Assembly (NCBI RefSeq): GCF_007859075.1
Contig: NZ_VOAK01000011.1
Span: 868,001-932,000, forward strand
Length of the DNA: 64,000 nt
From: Gemmobacter aquaticus
Lineage (GTDB): Bacteria; Pseudomonadota; Alphaproteobacteria; Rhodobacterales; Rhodobacteraceae
Direction: 5' to 3'
Part shown: positions 26,660 through 36,786 of the stretch, one piece after another
Position numbering within the stretch: the stretch's first letter is position 1
How the letters are laid out: each line of letters starts with the position of its first letter
The notes under the pieces: generated by a model
The model's database searches: none
What the model was told of the DNA's origin: nothing
Seen by the model: only the letters and a program-made list of their open reading frames with translations
Program-made: the position numbers and the translations under genes

Positions 26660-27739
26660 TCAGGTCTCGGTCTCGGAGGGCGCGAGAACCAGTTCCCCCG
26701 CCGCCTCAAGCGCGCGAATTGCCGTGACTACGGCGGCCATTGCAGCCTCGCCCTCGGCCGCCTTGACGTTGCCGCGATCGGCGATTTCGTCGCGCAGCGA
26801 TTGCGCCATGCGCTGCGAAAGGTTGGCAAGAAGGAACTCGGCCGTGGCCGATCGCGCGGGATCTGCACTTGCAGCAGCGAGCGCCACCACAAGGGTTGGC
26901 TGATCGACCACGCGCAGGATACGCGGCACATCCCGCGCCTCAACCCGAAGGGGGATATGGGCAAAGGTGAAGATTGACCTGCGCACCTCTGCCGCAAATG
27001 CGGCATCGGCTTCGAGCAAGCCGTCCAGCATATCAGCGCGCATCCCCTCGGTCGCGACGTTGAGAATGGCGCCAACGCGCTCGGCCGGGCCGGTATCGAA
27101 GGCACGCGGGGGGGTGCTATCCAGTTGTGTCAGCAGCGCAATTCCGATCCGCCGCACGGTCGCGGGGGCTATGTCGCGTGTCCGGGACATGCTGTGCGCG
27201 ATACGCCGGGCATGATCGCCCGGCAGTTGGCTGAGCAATCCCGCAGCCGTCGACGGAGGAAGCTTCGAGAGAAGGACCGCCGCAACCTCTGCGCTTTCGC
27301 ATGTGACCAGTGGCAACAGTGCTTCAGCCGATGCGACAGAAATACGATCCCACGGGTCACTGTCGCCGCGCATCCGCATCATCCGGCGCAGATGCGTGGC
27401 CGTGGCGTCCGAGATGTGACCCTCCATGAGGTTGATCGCCCCGGCAAGCCCGCCCGGAAATGTCAGACCTACCTGGCCCAGTTCATCCAGAAACTCCGAC
27501 ACGACCTGTTCGAGTGTGGCGCGGTCAACGAGCCGCATGTCGCCCATCTGCTGCGCAAGGTCGGCCTGCATGCCATCAGGAAGGGAGCCGAGGGGGAGGG
27601 GGGTGCCCTCGGACAGCAGGATACGGACGATGATCGCCGCTTTCTGCCGACGATTCAGGCTGACGGCACGCGGTCGCGCGGACACTGACCCAGAGGCCGC
27701 AACCTGAGCCGGTTTGATTTGTGCGAGTGCCTGAGCCAT
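26660..27739 (-). CDS. fliG: Divergent flagellar motor switch protein FliG, unlinked
   Basis: The predicted protein has 359 residues. The middle domain (LVTCESAEVAAVLLSKLPPSTAAGLLSQLP) and the C-terminal torque domain (ILRVVDQPTLVVALAAAS and LANLSQRMAQSLRDEIADRG, near residues 300-320) identify FliG, the rotor protein that contacts the stator. The charged torque residues (the Arg of SQRM, the RDE, the Arg of DRG) are kept. The EHPQ motif of the middle domain, important for FliM contact in canonical FliG, is not seen; CESAEV stands in its place. No other flagellar gene is in the window, which is unusual because fliG normally sits in a flagellar cluster. It may be an accessory or degenerate copy. 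Confidence 0.82.
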   Translation of the reverse strand: MAQALAQIKPAQVAASGSVSARPRAVSLNRRQKAAIIVRILLSEGTPLPLGSLPDGMQADLAQQMGDMRLVDRATLEQVVSEFLDELGQVGLTFPGGLAGAINLMEGHISDATATHLRRMMRMRGDSDPWDRISVASAEALLPLVTCESAEVAAVLLSKLPPSTAAGLLSQLPGDHARRIAHSMSRTRDIAPATVRRIGIALLTQLDSTPPRAFDTGPAERVGAILNVATEGMRADMLDGLLEADAAFAAEVRRSIFTFAHIPLRVEARDVPRILRVVDQPTLVVALAAASADPARSATAEFLLANLSQRMAQSLRDEIADRGNVKAAEGEAAMAAVVTAIRALEAAGELVLAPSETET

Positions 27740-27796
27740 GCCACCACCTGATTCATCGCCTTTCGGGCAGACTGGCAGGTGGCGGTTAACGGCAGA

Positions 27797-27958
27797 TTAG
27801 CTCGACTGTGTTTCGCAGGCCCGCGTATCGGGGTTCCAGCTTGTCCCTTCGGCGCAGGACATCTTTGCCTCTTCATGGCCCGCGCAGGCCGCTGCGGCGA
27901 CACTGGGCAGGGAAAGAACGGCGACCACGGCCAGGAACGGAAGGCTACGGCGTTTCAT
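27797..27958 (-). CDS. 53-residue secreted Cys-rich protein, unknown
   Basis: A short gene found by reading the minus strand, starting at ATG 27958. Its 53 residues comprise a classical signal peptide (MKRRSLPFLAVVAVLSLPSVAAA) and a mature part of about 30 residues with three Cys: CAGHEEAKMSCAEGTSWNPDTRACETQSS. The spacing (C-x9-C-x12-C) and the GTSWNPDTRAC stretch are reminiscent of chitin-binding/peritrophin-like minimal modules, but the match is too short to be sure. It lies between fliG and purB on the same strand. An AGGGAGATT sequence precedes the start. Confidence 0.65.
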   Translation of the reverse strand: MKRRSLPFLAVVAVLSLPSVAAAACAGHEEAKMSCAEGTSWNPDTRACETQSS

Positions 27959-28023
27959 GGCAATCTCCCTTCGGTGTGATGGTCGATGATAGCATCAAAT
28001 CGCCGTCCGCGTCCGGTAAAGGA

Positions 28024-28063
28024 AACGTGAAGGGGCGGGCAATCGCCCGCCCCCTGTCACGTT
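28024..28063 (-). terminator. purB terminator
   Basis: A strong nested hairpin has an inner 9-bp GC stem (28032-28040 with 28045-28053) and an outer 7-bp stem (28024-28030 with 28057-28063). It lies 14 bp after the purB stop, and the minus-strand continuation TTTCCTTTA is partly U-rich. Confidence 0.75.
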
Positions 28064-28076
28064 GCCGCGTTCTGTA

Positions 28077-29381
28077 TCACTTGCCGAAAACGCGGGCGAA
28101 GATCGTGTCCACATGTTTGGTGTGATAGCCAAGGTCGAACTTCTCTTCGATCTCGGCAGGCGAGAGGGCCGAAGTCACCTCGGGATCTGCCAGAAGCTCG
28201 GTCTTGAAGTCGGCGCCCTTCTCCCAGACTTTCATCGCGTTGCGCTGGACAAGGCGGTAGCTGTCTTCGCGGCTGACGCCCGCTTGCGTCAGGGCAAGAA
28301 GCACACGCTGCGACATGACCAGCCCTTTGAACTTGTTCATGTTCTTGAGCATGTTCTCAGGGTAGATCACCAGCTTTTCGACCACACCCGCCAGACGATG
28401 CAGCGCGAAGTCCAGCGTCACGGTGGTGTCTGGCCCGATCGCGCGCTCCACCGAGCTGTGCGAGATATCGCGCTCGTGCCAAAGTGCCACATTCTCCAGC
28501 GCGGGGATGACTGACATCCGCACAAGGCGGGCAAGGCCGGTCAGGTTTTCGGTCAGCACCGGGTTGCGCTTGTGGGGCATCGCGGACGAGCCCTTTTGGC
28601 CGGGGCTGAAGAACTCTTCGGCCTCCAGCACCTCGGTGCGCTGCATGTGGCGGATTTCGATGGCGATATTCTCGATCGACGAGGCGATGACCCCCAGAGT
28701 GGCGAAGAACATCGCGTGACGGTCACGCGGGATCACCTGGGTCGAGACCGGCTCGGGCAGAAGGCCCAGCTTTTCGCAGACATATTCCTCGACGCGCGGG
28801 TCGATGTTGGCAAAGGTGCCGACCGCGCCCGAGATGGCGCCAGTGCGGATTTCCTCGCGGGCCGCGACCAGACGGCGACGGTTGCGATCCATCTCGGCAT
28901 AGAAGCGGGCGAAGGTCAGACCCATCGTGGTGGGCTCGGCATGGATGCCGTGGCTGCGACCGATGCGGACTGTGTCCTTATGTTCAAACGCGCGGGTCTT
29001 GAGCGCGGCCAGCACGCGATCGACGCCGGCAAGCAGCAGATCAGCGGCGCGGACGAGCTGGATGTTCAGCGTGGTGTCCAGCACGTCGGACGAGGTCATG
29101 CCCTGATGGACAAAGCGCGCTTCATCATTGCCGATGATCTCGGCCAGATGGGTCAGGAAGGCGATCACGTCGTGCTTTGTCACCGCCTCGATTTCGTCGA
29201 TGCGGGCCACGTTGAATTCCACGTCCCTGGCTTTCCACACCGCCTCGGCATTGGCCTTGGGGATCACACCCAGCATGGCCTGCGCGTCGCAGGCATGGGC
29301 CTCGATCTCGTACCAGATGCGGAACCGGGTCTGCGGTTCCCAGATGGCAACCATGTCGGGGCGGGAATAGCGCGGAATCAT
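28077..29381 (-). CDS. purB: Adenylosuccinate lyase
   Basis: It catalyses two fumarate-releasing steps: SAICAR to AICAR, and adenylosuccinate to AMP. The ATG at 29381 (MIPRYSRPDMVAIW) gives 434 residues. The fumarase/aspartase signature is GQKGSSAMPHKRNPVLTENLTG (near residue 262), and the catalytic His region is RSHGIHAEPTTMGL. A longer in-frame ATG adds 8 unlikely residues. It is transcribed alone; purF, another purine gene, lies 34 kb away. Confidence 0.98.
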   Translation of the reverse strand: MIPRYSRPDMVAIWEPQTRFRIWYEIEAHACDAQAMLGVIPKANAEAVWKARDVEFNVARIDEIEAVTKHDVIAFLTHLAEIIGNDEARFVHQGMTSSDVLDTTLNIQLVRAADLLLAGVDRVLAALKTRAFEHKDTVRIGRSHGIHAEPTTMGLTFARFYAEMDRNRRRLVAAREEIRTGAISGAVGTFANIDPRVEEYVCEKLGLLPEPVSTQVIPRDRHAMFFATLGVIASSIENIAIEIRHMQRTEVLEAEEFFSPGQKGSSAMPHKRNPVLTENLTGLARLVRMSVIPALENVALWHERDISHSSVERAIGPDTTVTLDFALHRLAGVVEKLVIYPENMLKNMNKFKGLVMSQRVLLALTQAGVSREDSYRLVQRNAMKVWEKGADFKTELLADPEVTSALSPAEIEEKFDLGYHTKHVDTIFARVFGK

Positions 29382-29528
29382 CGGGCAGCCTTTCGTTTGC
29401 GGCAAGGATCGGGCGTCAGGGATCGGCCTTGCGCATAGTCGCTTCTGCCCCGGCGTTCAAGGCGGCGAAGTTGGGCTTTTGGCCAGCCACCCTGTCCCGC
29501 GCGTGCAGGTTCAGAACGAAGCGTGGGG

Positions 29529-29780
29529 TCAGAGGCTGTTCTTGCCGCGGAAGAGTTGCCATTCCTCGACCACCGTGCCGTCGGGCAGGTGGCAATAGCC
29601 CGCTTCGCCCGCCTGCTCCTGCCGCAGTTCCAGCCTGCCGCCGAGTTCCGCGCAGTATTGGGCCGCCGGGTTTGAGGCGGATGCCCAGCGTCCAACCTCG
29701 GCCGTCGGTGCCCCGCCGCCCCCGCAGCCGGCAAGCAGGGCGGCAAGAAGGGCTGTGGCTGTGATGGTGCGAACAGGCAT
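29529..29780 (-). CDS. DUF333 lipoprotein
   Basis: The predicted protein has 83 residues, with a lipoprotein signal peptide and a lipobox LLAGC (Cys19), so the mature form is probably an outer-membrane or periplasmic lipoprotein. The mature part matches the DUF333 pattern: NPAAQYCAELGGRLELR, GYCHLPDGTVVEEWQLFR. It has two Cys that could form a disulfide. Members are small and often annotated as putative hemolysins without experimental basis. The gene lies upstream of purB on the same strand (147 bp away) and is divergent from the DUF3445 gene. Confidence 0.85.
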   Translation of the reverse strand: MPVRTITATALLAALLAGCGGGGAPTAEVGRWASASNPAAQYCAELGGRLELRQEQAGEAGYCHLPDGTVVEEWQLFRGKNSL

Positions 29781-29906
29781 TGGGGGCTCCGCAGGGGTTT
29801 GGGCTTGGGTGGAGTTTTTCACCATCCGCGGCGCCTGTGCAAGACTTGGGCTGCACAACTGCAAGGGGGCTTTCTGTTGGCCAGCGCTTTGGCTAGGTTT
29901 GCCGCC

Positions 29907-30689
29907 ATGACGAAGCCGATCCTGCAATCCCGCCTTCCGCTTTCCCCCTGGATGGACCCACGTTGCTGGCGCCTGCCGGGCATACAGCCGGTTGAGGGCG
30001 AGGACTGGCTGCGGGTGGACGATGCCTTTGCCGCACAGATGGCCGAACGCGATTCCCGCATCGCGACCGAGCCGTCACGCGTGCACGCGCTGTTGCCCGA
30101 AGCGAAAGAGGCGGCGGCAGAGCTGCTGGCGATCCTGCTGGAGCGGCTTGCGCAGACGCCGGGATACCGGGTGGCATACGACCACGTGCAGCGTCCTGAT
30201 GGTGTCACGGTGCCCCTTGATCCCGCGCAACCGCTGCTGACGGCCGGGCGGCTTGTGCAAGAGGATCTGTGCCTGCTGACGCGGGCAGGTGATGAACATC
30301 AGCTTTCGGGTGCGATCCTGTGTTTCCCGGCAAGCTGGACACTGGCGCAGAAGATCGGGCGACCGATGACGGTGGTACACCACCCGGTCAGCCATTACTC
30401 GGAAGAGGTGGCGCGCCGGGTACAGCGCTTGTTCGATGCGATCCGTCCGGGGCAGGCGCTGTGGCGGATGAACGCCCTGGTCTATGATGACCCGACGCTG
30501 TTTCAGCCGCGCCCGGAAGGTGCCGCGCGGCCCAAGCCGGTTGATCGCACCTACATGCGCTGTGAACGACAGTGCCTTGTACGGTTGCCGGCAAGTGGTG
30601 CTGTGCTCTTTTCCATCCATACCTATCTTGTCCGCGTCGCCGACCTTCCGGCCGAGGATCGGGCAGGGATGGAGGCCGCCGGGCTCTAG
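29907..30689 (+). CDS. DUF3445 haem-dependent oxidative N-demethylase-like protein
   Basis: The predicted protein has 260 residues. The start at 29907 (MTKPILQSRLPLSPWMDPRCW) fits the DUF3445 family. Conserved blocks are LPGIQPVEGEDWLRVDDAFAAQM, LTRAGDEHQLSGAILCFPASWTLAQKIGRPMTVVHHPVSHYSEEV, and WRMNALVYDDPTLFQP. The family includes the alpha subunit of a haem-dependent oxidative N-demethylase that removes methyl groups from amines. Beta- and gamma-subunit genes of that enzyme are not present here, so the substrate and even the activity are uncertain. It converges on a hypothetical gene with a 4-bp overlap. Confidence 0.85.
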   Translation: MTKPILQSRLPLSPWMDPRCWRLPGIQPVEGEDWLRVDDAFAAQMAERDSRIATEPSRVHALLPEAKEAAAELLAILLERLAQTPGYRVAYDHVQRPDGVTVPLDPAQPLLTAGRLVQEDLCLLTRAGDEHQLSGAILCFPASWTLAQKIGRPMTVVHHPVSHYSEEVARRVQRLFDAIRPGQALWRMNALVYDDPTLFQPRPEGAARPKPVDRTYMRCERQCLVRLPASGAVLFSIHTYLVRVADLPAEDRAGMEAAGL

Positions 30690-31405
30690 AACAGCAGCGA
30701 CAGCGCCGCAGTTCCGGCGATCTGCTGAAGCCCCACGGCTGCCCCAGTCAACGCAACGGCGCGCGATGACAGCCGAAGATCCTCACCGCGCACGAAGCTA
30801 TGCGCCATCAGCGCGGCCCCGACCGGCACCGAAACCGCAAGGACCGAGCAGTTGAACGCGTGGGCGGTGATGCGCTGCGCAAGCTCGGGCTGCGCCTCAC
30901 TGCGAGTTCGCAGCGGCTTCGCGTCGTCGCGTGGGCGCTGCGGCATTGCATCCCGTGCCAGCGACGTGCGCGCGGCCATCAGATCGATACCGAAGAAGGC
31001 GTCGAGGAAATCGGCATCCAGCGGCAGCTCACTGCGCTGGCAGAGCAGGCTGGAGGTGGGGCAGAAGCGGTGAAGCGCCGCGATCACCTGACCGCAGAGC
31101 CCCGACAGACGGGCGCGATCATTGTCGAGCGATCCGACCACGTCCATCTCGGGGTTCGCAGCAACGGCCACGACGAGGCAGCTTGCCCCATCATCGGCAA
31201 AAGCATCGCTCAGACCCACCAGCAGGCGACGGTCGCCAAAGTCGAACCAGGCCGCGCTGTCAGATGCCAGCGTCAGCTGATAGTCCTCATCGATATCGCG
31301 TTCCAGTTGGCGATCCACTTCGCTGACGACGCGCATGAAATTGGGCGCCGGAGCATCGGCGTAAACCATCATCGAAATCATCGAACCGCCGATATCGCGC
31401 ATCAT
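30686..31405 (-). CDS. Hypothetical protein with C-terminal membrane helices
   Basis: The predicted protein has 239 residues. The N-terminal two thirds is soluble and acidic (RVVSEVDRQLERDIDEDYQLTLASDSAAWFDFGDRRLLVGLSDAF). It has no signal peptide and no motif I recognise. Two C-terminal hydrophobic segments (AFNCSVLAVSVPVGAALMAHSF and AVALTGAAVGLQQIAGTAALSLLF) suggest membrane attachment with the N-terminal domain in the cytosol. GGGGGAT precedes the paired ATGs. It overlaps the convergent DUF3445 gene by 4 bp. Confidence 0.75.
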   Translation of the reverse strand: MMRDIGGSMISMMVYADAPAPNFMRVVSEVDRQLERDIDEDYQLTLASDSAAWFDFGDRRLLVGLSDAFADDGASCLVVAVAANPEMDVVGSLDNDRARLSGLCGQVIAALHRFCPTSSLLCQRSELPLDADFLDAFFGIDLMAARTSLARDAMPQRPRDDAKPLRTRSEAQPELAQRITAHAFNCSVLAVSVPVGAALMAHSFVRGEDLRLSSRAVALTGAAVGLQQIAGTAALSLLF

Positions 31406-31552
31406 GGATCCCCCAGTTGTCCCGTGCGTGGCGGGTTGCTGGCCCTGCGCCGTTCAGGCCTTGCAGGGCAGTCCCTTAAGCAAGAGTGAACCACAGCATA
31501 GAAGAGCGATCAAGGATTGATTCAACCTTTGCGAGTATCAGGCGCAAGAAAA

Positions 31553-31576
31553 AAGGGGCGCCTTTCGGCGCCCCTT
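31553..31576 (-). terminator. glnA terminator
   Basis: A perfect 10-bp GC stem (31553-31562 with 31567-31576) has a 4-nt loop and is followed on the minus strand by TTTTTTCTT. It is a textbook intrinsic terminator 22 bp after the glnA stop. Confidence 0.92.
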
Positions 31577-31597
31577 CTGCAATCCGATCTGCTGCAA

Positions 31598-33007
31598 TCA
31601 GCAGGAGTAGTACATCGCATACTCGACCGGGTGAGGCGTATGCTCATAGGCATAGACCTCTTCCCACTTGAGGCCGATGTAGGCATCAAGCTGCTCTTTG
31701 GTGAACACGCCACCAGCCAGCAGGAAGTCCATGTCCTTCTCCAGCTCTTCCAGCGCCTCGCGCAGCGAGCCGCAGACGGTCGGGATGGCGGCCAGTTCTT
31801 CCGGCGGCAGATCGTAGAGGTCCTTGTCCGAAGCCGGGCCCGGATCGATCTTGTTCTTGATGCCGTCGAGGCCAGCCATCAGCAGGGCAGCGAAGGCCAG
31901 GTAGGGGTTCGCAGCCGGATCGGGGAAGCGAGCTTCGACGCGCTTGGCTTTCGGCGATTCGGTCCACGGAATACGGACACAACCCGAGCGGTTGCGGGCC
32001 GAGTAGGCGCGCAGAACCGGGGCCTCGAAGCCGGGGATCAGGCGCTTGTAGCTGTTGGTCGAGGGGTTGGTCAGCGCGTTCAGCGCCTTGGCGTGCTTCA
32101 GGATGCCGCCGATGAAGTAGAGCGCCTCTTGCGAGAGGTCGGCATACTTGTCACCTGCGAAGAGCGGTTTGCCGTCCTTCCAGATCGACATGTTGACGTG
32201 CATCCCCGAGCCGTTGTCGCCCTTCATAGGCTTCGGCATGAAGGTCACGGTCTTGCCATAGGCGGCCGCGACGTTGTGGATCACGTACTTGTACTTCTGG
32301 ATGTTGTCGGCCTGTTCGACCAGACCACCGAAGATCATGCCCAGTTCGTGCTGGCAGGTCGCCACTTCGTGGTGGTGCTTGTCGACCTTCATGCCCATGC
32401 GCTTCATGGTCGAGAGCATCTCGCCGCGCAGGTCCTGGGCCTCGTCAACCGGGTTCACCGGGAAGTAGCCGCCCTTGTGGGCCGCGCGGTGGGCAAGGTT
32501 GCCGCCTTCGATTTCCTTGTCGGTGTTCCAGGCAGCGGCCTCGGCGTCGATCGAGAACGACACTTTGGATGGCGTGACCGAGTAGCGGACGTCGTCGAAG
32601 ATGAAGAATTCAGCCTCGGGGCCAAAGTAGGCGGCATCGCCCACGCCCGAGGATTTCATGTAGGCTTCAGCCTTTTTCGCGATCTGGCGCGGGCAGCGGT
32701 CATAGGCCTCGCCGGTGTCGGGTTCGACCACGTCGCAGTGCACGCACAGCGTTTTCTCGGCGTAGAAGGGGTCGATGTAGACCGAGGTCGCATCGGGGAT
32801 CAGCTTCATGTCTGACTGATCGATCGACTTCCAGCCGGCAATGGACGAACCGTCGAACATGAAGCCTTCTTCAAAGAAGTCCTCGTCGATAAGGTCCACC
32901 ACGATTGTCACGTGCTGAAGCTTGCCTTTCGGATCGGTAAAGCGGACGTCGACGTATTCGACTTCCTCGTCCTTAATCAGTTTCAGAGCATTCTTGATAG
33001 CGCTCAT
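31598..33007 (-). CDS. glnA: Glutamine synthetase, type I
   Basis: It condenses glutamate and ammonia to glutamine in a dodecameric cytosolic enzyme. The second of two adjacent ATGs (33007) is better placed after AAAGG and gives 469 residues. Active-site blocks include [10 protein letters not shown] (near residue 265) and NRSGCVRIP. The C-terminal [10 protein letters not shown] carries the Tyr that is adenylylated in GSI-beta enzymes, so control by GlnE/GlnB is likely. It follows glnB by 75 bp on the same strand, the conserved glnBA operon of alphaproteobacteria. Confidence 0.98.
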   Translation of the reverse strand: MSAIKNALKLIKDEEVEYVDVRFTDPKGKLQHVTIVVDLIDEDFFEEGFMFDGSSIAGWKSIDQSDMKLIPDATSVYIDPFYAEKTLCVHCDVVEPDTGEAYDRCPRQIAKKAEAYMKSSGVGDAAYFGPEAEFFIFDDVRYSVTPSKVSFSIDAEAAAWNTDKEIEGGNLAHRAAHKGGYFPVNPVDEAQDLRGEMLSTMKRMGMKVDKHHHEVATCQHELGMIFGGLVEQADNIQKYKYVIHNVAAAYGKTVTFMPKPMKGDNGSGMHVNMSIWKDGKPLFAGDKYADLSQEALYFIGGILKHAKALNALTNPSTNSYKRLIPGFEAPVLRAYSARNRSGCVRIPWTESPKAKRVEARFPDPAANPYLAFAALLMAGLDGIKNKIDPGPASDKDLYDLPPEELAAIPTVCGSLREALEELEKDMDFLLAGGVFTKEQLDAYIGLKWEEVYAYEHTPHPVEYAMYYSC

Positions 33008-33082
33008 CATGCTGCCTTTCGGTTGGAGTTTGGCGGTGGGACCTGCGAGATGGGCAGCAGGACCGGTGTCTTGGGTAATGGG

Positions 33083-33547
<465 letters not shown>

Positions 33548-33593
33548 TCACTGCGCCGGTTTTCGGGGCAGTTTTTGAATCCTCTGGGTCAAT

Positions 33594-35132
33594 ATGATGA
33601 CAGAATTGCTGACCGCTGCCCAAATGCGCGCCATCGAGCAAGCCGCGATCCGCTCGGGCGAGGTGACCGGACTGGACTTGATGGAGCGCGCGGGGGCTGG
33701 CGTCGTCGAGGCGATTCTGGCGGAATGGCCCGAACTGGTCGAGGCGCCAGAGCGCGCAGTGGTGCTGTGCGGCCCAGGCAACAATGGCGGCGATGGGTTC
33801 GTGGTTGCGCGGCTGCTGGCCGGGCGGGGCTGGAAGGTTGAGGTCTTCCTGTACGGCGACCCTTCCAAGCTGCCCCCGGACGCGCGGGTAAACTATGAGC
33901 GGTGGTTGGCAATTGGAGCCGTCAATCCCTGGGCGCCCGCAATCATCAGCACTGCATCGGCAGACCTGTTCATTGATGCGGTCTTTGGGGCAGGGCTCAC
34001 GCGCGCGCCGGCGACAGAGGTAATGGAGCCGCTCACCGAGTTGTACGTCAAGGGCGAGACCTTTGACAGAATGGTGGCCGTGGACGCGCCAACCGGGCTG
34101 TGCATGGACAGCGGACGGCCGCTTTCAGGCGAATGGGGGGCCGTCCACGCCTTCTTGGCCGTCACGTTTCACAAGGCGCGGATCGGCCATTACCTTGATG
34201 AAGGCCCATTCTACTGTGGAAAAGTGGTTACTGTGCCGATCGGGCTGCGTCCCGACCAACACGGTCCAGGACCTGCATTGATCGGGGCGCCGTCGTCTTC
34301 GATGCTCGGCAAGGGTGGCGCGTGCAACAAGTTCGGATACGGGCACGCACTGGTCATGGCTGGCCCGCCGGGTCGTGGCGGCGCGGCCCGTCTTTCGGCG
34401 CGGGGCGCGCTGCGGATCGGTGCCGGGCTGGTGACGCTGGGATGCCCGGCGGATGCGCTGGCCGAGAATGCGGCGCGGCTGGATGCAATAATGCTGCGCG
34501 GGATCGAGGATGCCGGGGCGCTTTCCGCCCTGATGAGTGATCCTCGGATCAACGCCCTTTGCCTTGGGCCGGGGTTCGGGATCAGCACGCGCGAGGCGGC
34601 TCTGATCCGGGCGGCGTTGCAGGCAAAGCGCGCAACGGTGCTTGACGCCGATGCGCTGACCCTGATCGCGCAAGATCCGTCGCTGTTTGGGGCGCTGCAT
34701 AAAGAATGCGTGCTGACCCCACATGGCGGAGAGTTTGCGCGCCTTTTCCCCGACATCGCAGAACGGCTGGCGGCGCCGGCCACGACCGGCCCGGCCTATT
34801 CAAGGGTCGATGCCACACGAGAGGCTGCGGCGCAGGCAGGGTGCGTGGTGCTGTTCAAGGGGCCGGATACGGTGATCGCAGACCCGGATGGGCGCTGCGC
34901 GATCAATGCGGCCGTCTATGAACGCGCGGCGCCATGGCTCGCCACCGCGGGCTCTGGCGATGTGCTGGCGGGCTTCATCACCGGGCTTCTGGCGCGCGGG
35001 TTTGGCCCGTTTGAGGCGGCCTGCACCGGGGCATGGCTGCATGTCGAGGCGGCGCGCAGCTTTGGCCCCGGCCTGATCGCCGAGGACCTGCCCGAAGAGT
35101 TGCCCAAGGTGTTTCGCGCCCTCGGATTGTGA
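33594..35132 (+). CDS. nnr: Bifunctional NAD(P)H-hydrate repair enzyme Nnr
   Basis: It repairs hydrated NADH and NADPH. The protein has 512 residues in two domains. The N-terminal epimerase (YjeF_N, residues 1 to about 215) has [17 protein letters not shown]. The C-terminal ADP-dependent dehydratase (ribokinase-like, about 225-512) has [22 protein letters not shown] and the nucleotide motif [20 protein letters not shown]. It is divergent from glnB with a 172-bp gap; tRNA-Leu lies 137 bp downstream. The domain fusion is the normal bacterial form. Confidence 0.96.
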   Translation: MMTELLTAAQMRAIEQAAIRSGEVTGLDLMERAGAGVVEAILAEWPELVEAPERAVVLCGPGNNGGDGFVVARLLAGRGWKVEVFLYGDPSKLPPDARVNYERWLAIGAVNPWAPAIISTASADLFIDAVFGAGLTRAPATEVMEPLTELYVKGETFDRMVAVDAPTGLCMDSGRPLSGEWGAVHAFLAVTFHKARIGHYLDEGPFYCGKVVTVPIGLRPDQHGPGPALIGAPSSSMLGKGGACNKFGYGHALVMAGPPGRGGAARLSARGALRIGAGLVTLGCPADALAENAARLDAIMLRGIEDAGALSALMSDPRINALCLGPGFGISTREAALIRAALQAKRATVLDADALTLIAQDPSLFGALHKECVLTPHGGEFARLFPDIAERLAAPATTGPAYSRVDATREAAAQAGCVVLFKGPDTVIADPDGRCAINAAVYERAAPWLATAGSGDVLAGFITGLLARGFGPFEAACTGAWLHVEAARSFGPGLIAEDLPEELPKVFRALGL

Positions 35133-35269
35133 CCTCGCGCGGGGTTTCCGCGCGATGGTGGTTTGGGCGGTGATTTTTCCCTCGCATCCCGCTTGGGCCT
35201 TTGCTAGAAGGGCGCGGATTTTCAGGGCGCGGGCAGCCTCGTTTCGGGGCTGCTTGCGTTTTGAGGCAA

Positions 35270-35354
35270 GCGGGTGTGGCGGAACTGGCAGACGCACCGG
35301 ATTTAGGTTCCGGCGCCGCAAGGCGTGGGGGTTCGACTCCCTTCACCCGCACCA
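35270..35354 (+). tRNA. tRNA-Leu (anticodon UAG)
   Basis: An 85-nt class II tRNA. The 7-bp acceptor stem GCGGGTG pairs with CACCCGC. The anticodon stem CCGGA/TCCGG has loop TTTAGGT, giving anticodon TAG. A long variable arm (GCGCCGCAAGGCGT) precedes the T arm GGGGGTTCGACTCCC, and the 3' ACCA is encoded. There is no sign of an integrated element or attachment-site duplication beside it. Confidence 0.96.
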
Positions 35355-35382
35355 GAGATGTGAACGAAGGACGGAAACACCC

Positions 35383-36717
35383 ATGCAGGTCACCGAGACC
35401 CTGAACGAAGGTCTGAAGCGCGGCTACACCATCACGGTGACCGCGGCTGAACTGGACGCCAAAGTCCAGCAAAAACTGGTCGAGGCGCAGCCCGAGATCG
35501 AGATGAAGGGCTTCCGCAAGGGCAAGGTTCCGCTGGCCATGCTGAAAAAGCAGTTCGGCCCGCGCATCCTCGGCGAAGCGATGCAGGACGCCATCGATGG
35601 CGCGATGAAAGACCATTTCGACAAGTCGGGTGACCGCCCGGCGCTGCAGCCCGAAGTCAAGATGGTTGGCGGCGAAGAGTGGAAAGAAGGTCAGGACGTC
35701 GTCGTCGAGATGTCCTATGAAGCCCTGCCGCCGATCCCGGACCTGGATGCCTCGGCCGTCACGCTGGAGCGTCTGATCGTCAAGGCCGAGGATTCGGCCG
35801 TGGAAGAGGCGCTGAAGAACCTGGCCGATACCGCCAAGTCGTTCGAAGACCGCAAGAAGGGCTCGAAAGCCAAGGACGGCGATCAGGTGACGATCGACTT
35901 CGAAGGCTTTGTCGATGGCGAGGCGTTCGAGGGTGGCAAGGGCGAAAGCTATCCGCTGGTCCTCGGTTCGGGCTCGTTCATTCCGGGCTTTGAAGAGCAA
36001 CTGGTTGGCGCCAAGGTCGACGAAGAGGTCGAGGTCAAGGTTTCCTTCCCGGAAAACTATGGCGCCAAGCACCTGGCGGGCAAGGAAGCCCTGTTCAAGT
36101 GCAAGGTTCATGCCGTGAAGGCCCCCAAGGCCGCCGAGATCGACGATGAGCTGGCCAAGAAGTTCGGCGCCGAAGACCTCGCCGCGCTGAAAGGCCAGAT
36201 CGCCGAGCGTCTGGAAGCTGAATACAAAGGCGCTGCCCGCGCCGTGCTGAAGCGCGCGCTGCTGGATCAGCTGGATGGTCTGGTCAAGTTCGACCTGCCC
36301 TCGAAACTGGTCGAGGCCGAAGCGTCGCAGATCGCCCACCAGCTGTGGCACGAAGAAAACCCGGACGTCCATGACCACAACCATGGCCATGTCGAGCCGA
36401 CCGACGAGCACAAGAAACTGGCCGAACGCCGTGTCCGTCTGGGCCTGCTGCTGGCCGAAGTTGGCCGCAAGGCCGAAGTGCAGGTCACCGATGCCGAGAT
36501 GACCCAGGCCGTTCTGAACGCCGCCCGCCAGTATCCGGGCCAAGAGCGCGCCTTCTTTGAATTCGTGCAGAAGAATGCCCAGATGCAACAGCAACTGCGC
36601 GCGCCGATCTTCGAGGACAAGGTGGTCGAGTTCATCGTGGCTGGCGCCAAGGTGACGGACAAGGAAGTGTCGAAAGACGATCTGCAAAAGGCCGTCGAGG
36701 CGCTCGACGAACTCTGA
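35383..36717 (+). CDS. tig: Trigger factor
   Basis: This ribosome-associated chaperone and peptidyl-prolyl isomerase has 444 residues from ATG 35383; an in-frame extension would run through the tRNA and is rejected. The N-terminal ribosome-binding domain contains the signature [22 protein letters not shown] (near residue 38). The FKBP-type PPIase domain is around residues 160-245 ([42 protein letters not shown]), followed by a helical C-terminal domain. The His/Asp-rich stretch [16 protein letters not shown] is a usual linker-type insertion. It is a single gene with its own terminator. Confidence 0.98.
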   Translation: MQVTETLNEGLKRGYTITVTAAELDAKVQQKLVEAQPEIEMKGFRKGKVPLAMLKKQFGPRILGEAMQDAIDGAMKDHFDKSGDRPALQPEVKMVGGEEWKEGQDVVVEMSYEALPPIPDLDASAVTLERLIVKAEDSAVEEALKNLADTAKSFEDRKKGSKAKDGDQVTIDFEGFVDGEAFEGGKGESYPLVLGSGSFIPGFEEQLVGAKVDEEVEVKVSFPENYGAKHLAGKEALFKCKVHAVKAPKAAEIDDELAKKFGAEDLAALKGQIAERLEAEYKGAARAVLKRALLDQLDGLVKFDLPSKLVEAEASQIAHQLWHEENPDVHDHNHGHVEPTDEHKKLAERRVRLGLLLAEVGRKAEVQVTDAEMTQAVLNAARQYPGQERAFFEFVQKNAQMQQQLRAPIFEDKVVEFIVAGAKVTDKEVSKDDLQKAVEALDEL

Positions 36718-36742
36718 TCGCGTCTTTGGCGCAAAGGTTCAG

Positions 36743-36770
36743 GGGCCGTGCCGAAAGGTGCGGCCCTTTT
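36743..36770 (+). terminator. tig terminator
   Basis: A 10-bp stem with two wobble pairs (36743-36752 with 36757-36766) and a GAAA loop runs into TTTTCTTTT on the plus strand. Confidence 0.9.
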
Positions 36771-36786
36771 CTTTTCGGGCAAGGTT

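Noticed and set aside
35270-35354. tRNA-Leu as an integration site for a mobile element
   Set aside because: No integrase, duplicated tRNA 3' end or composition break occurs on either side; both neighbours are housekeeping genes.
34978-36687. 569-codon open frame antisense to tig and through the tRNA-Leu gene
   Set aside because: It includes the tRNA region and the end of nnr, which rules out a normal protein gene.
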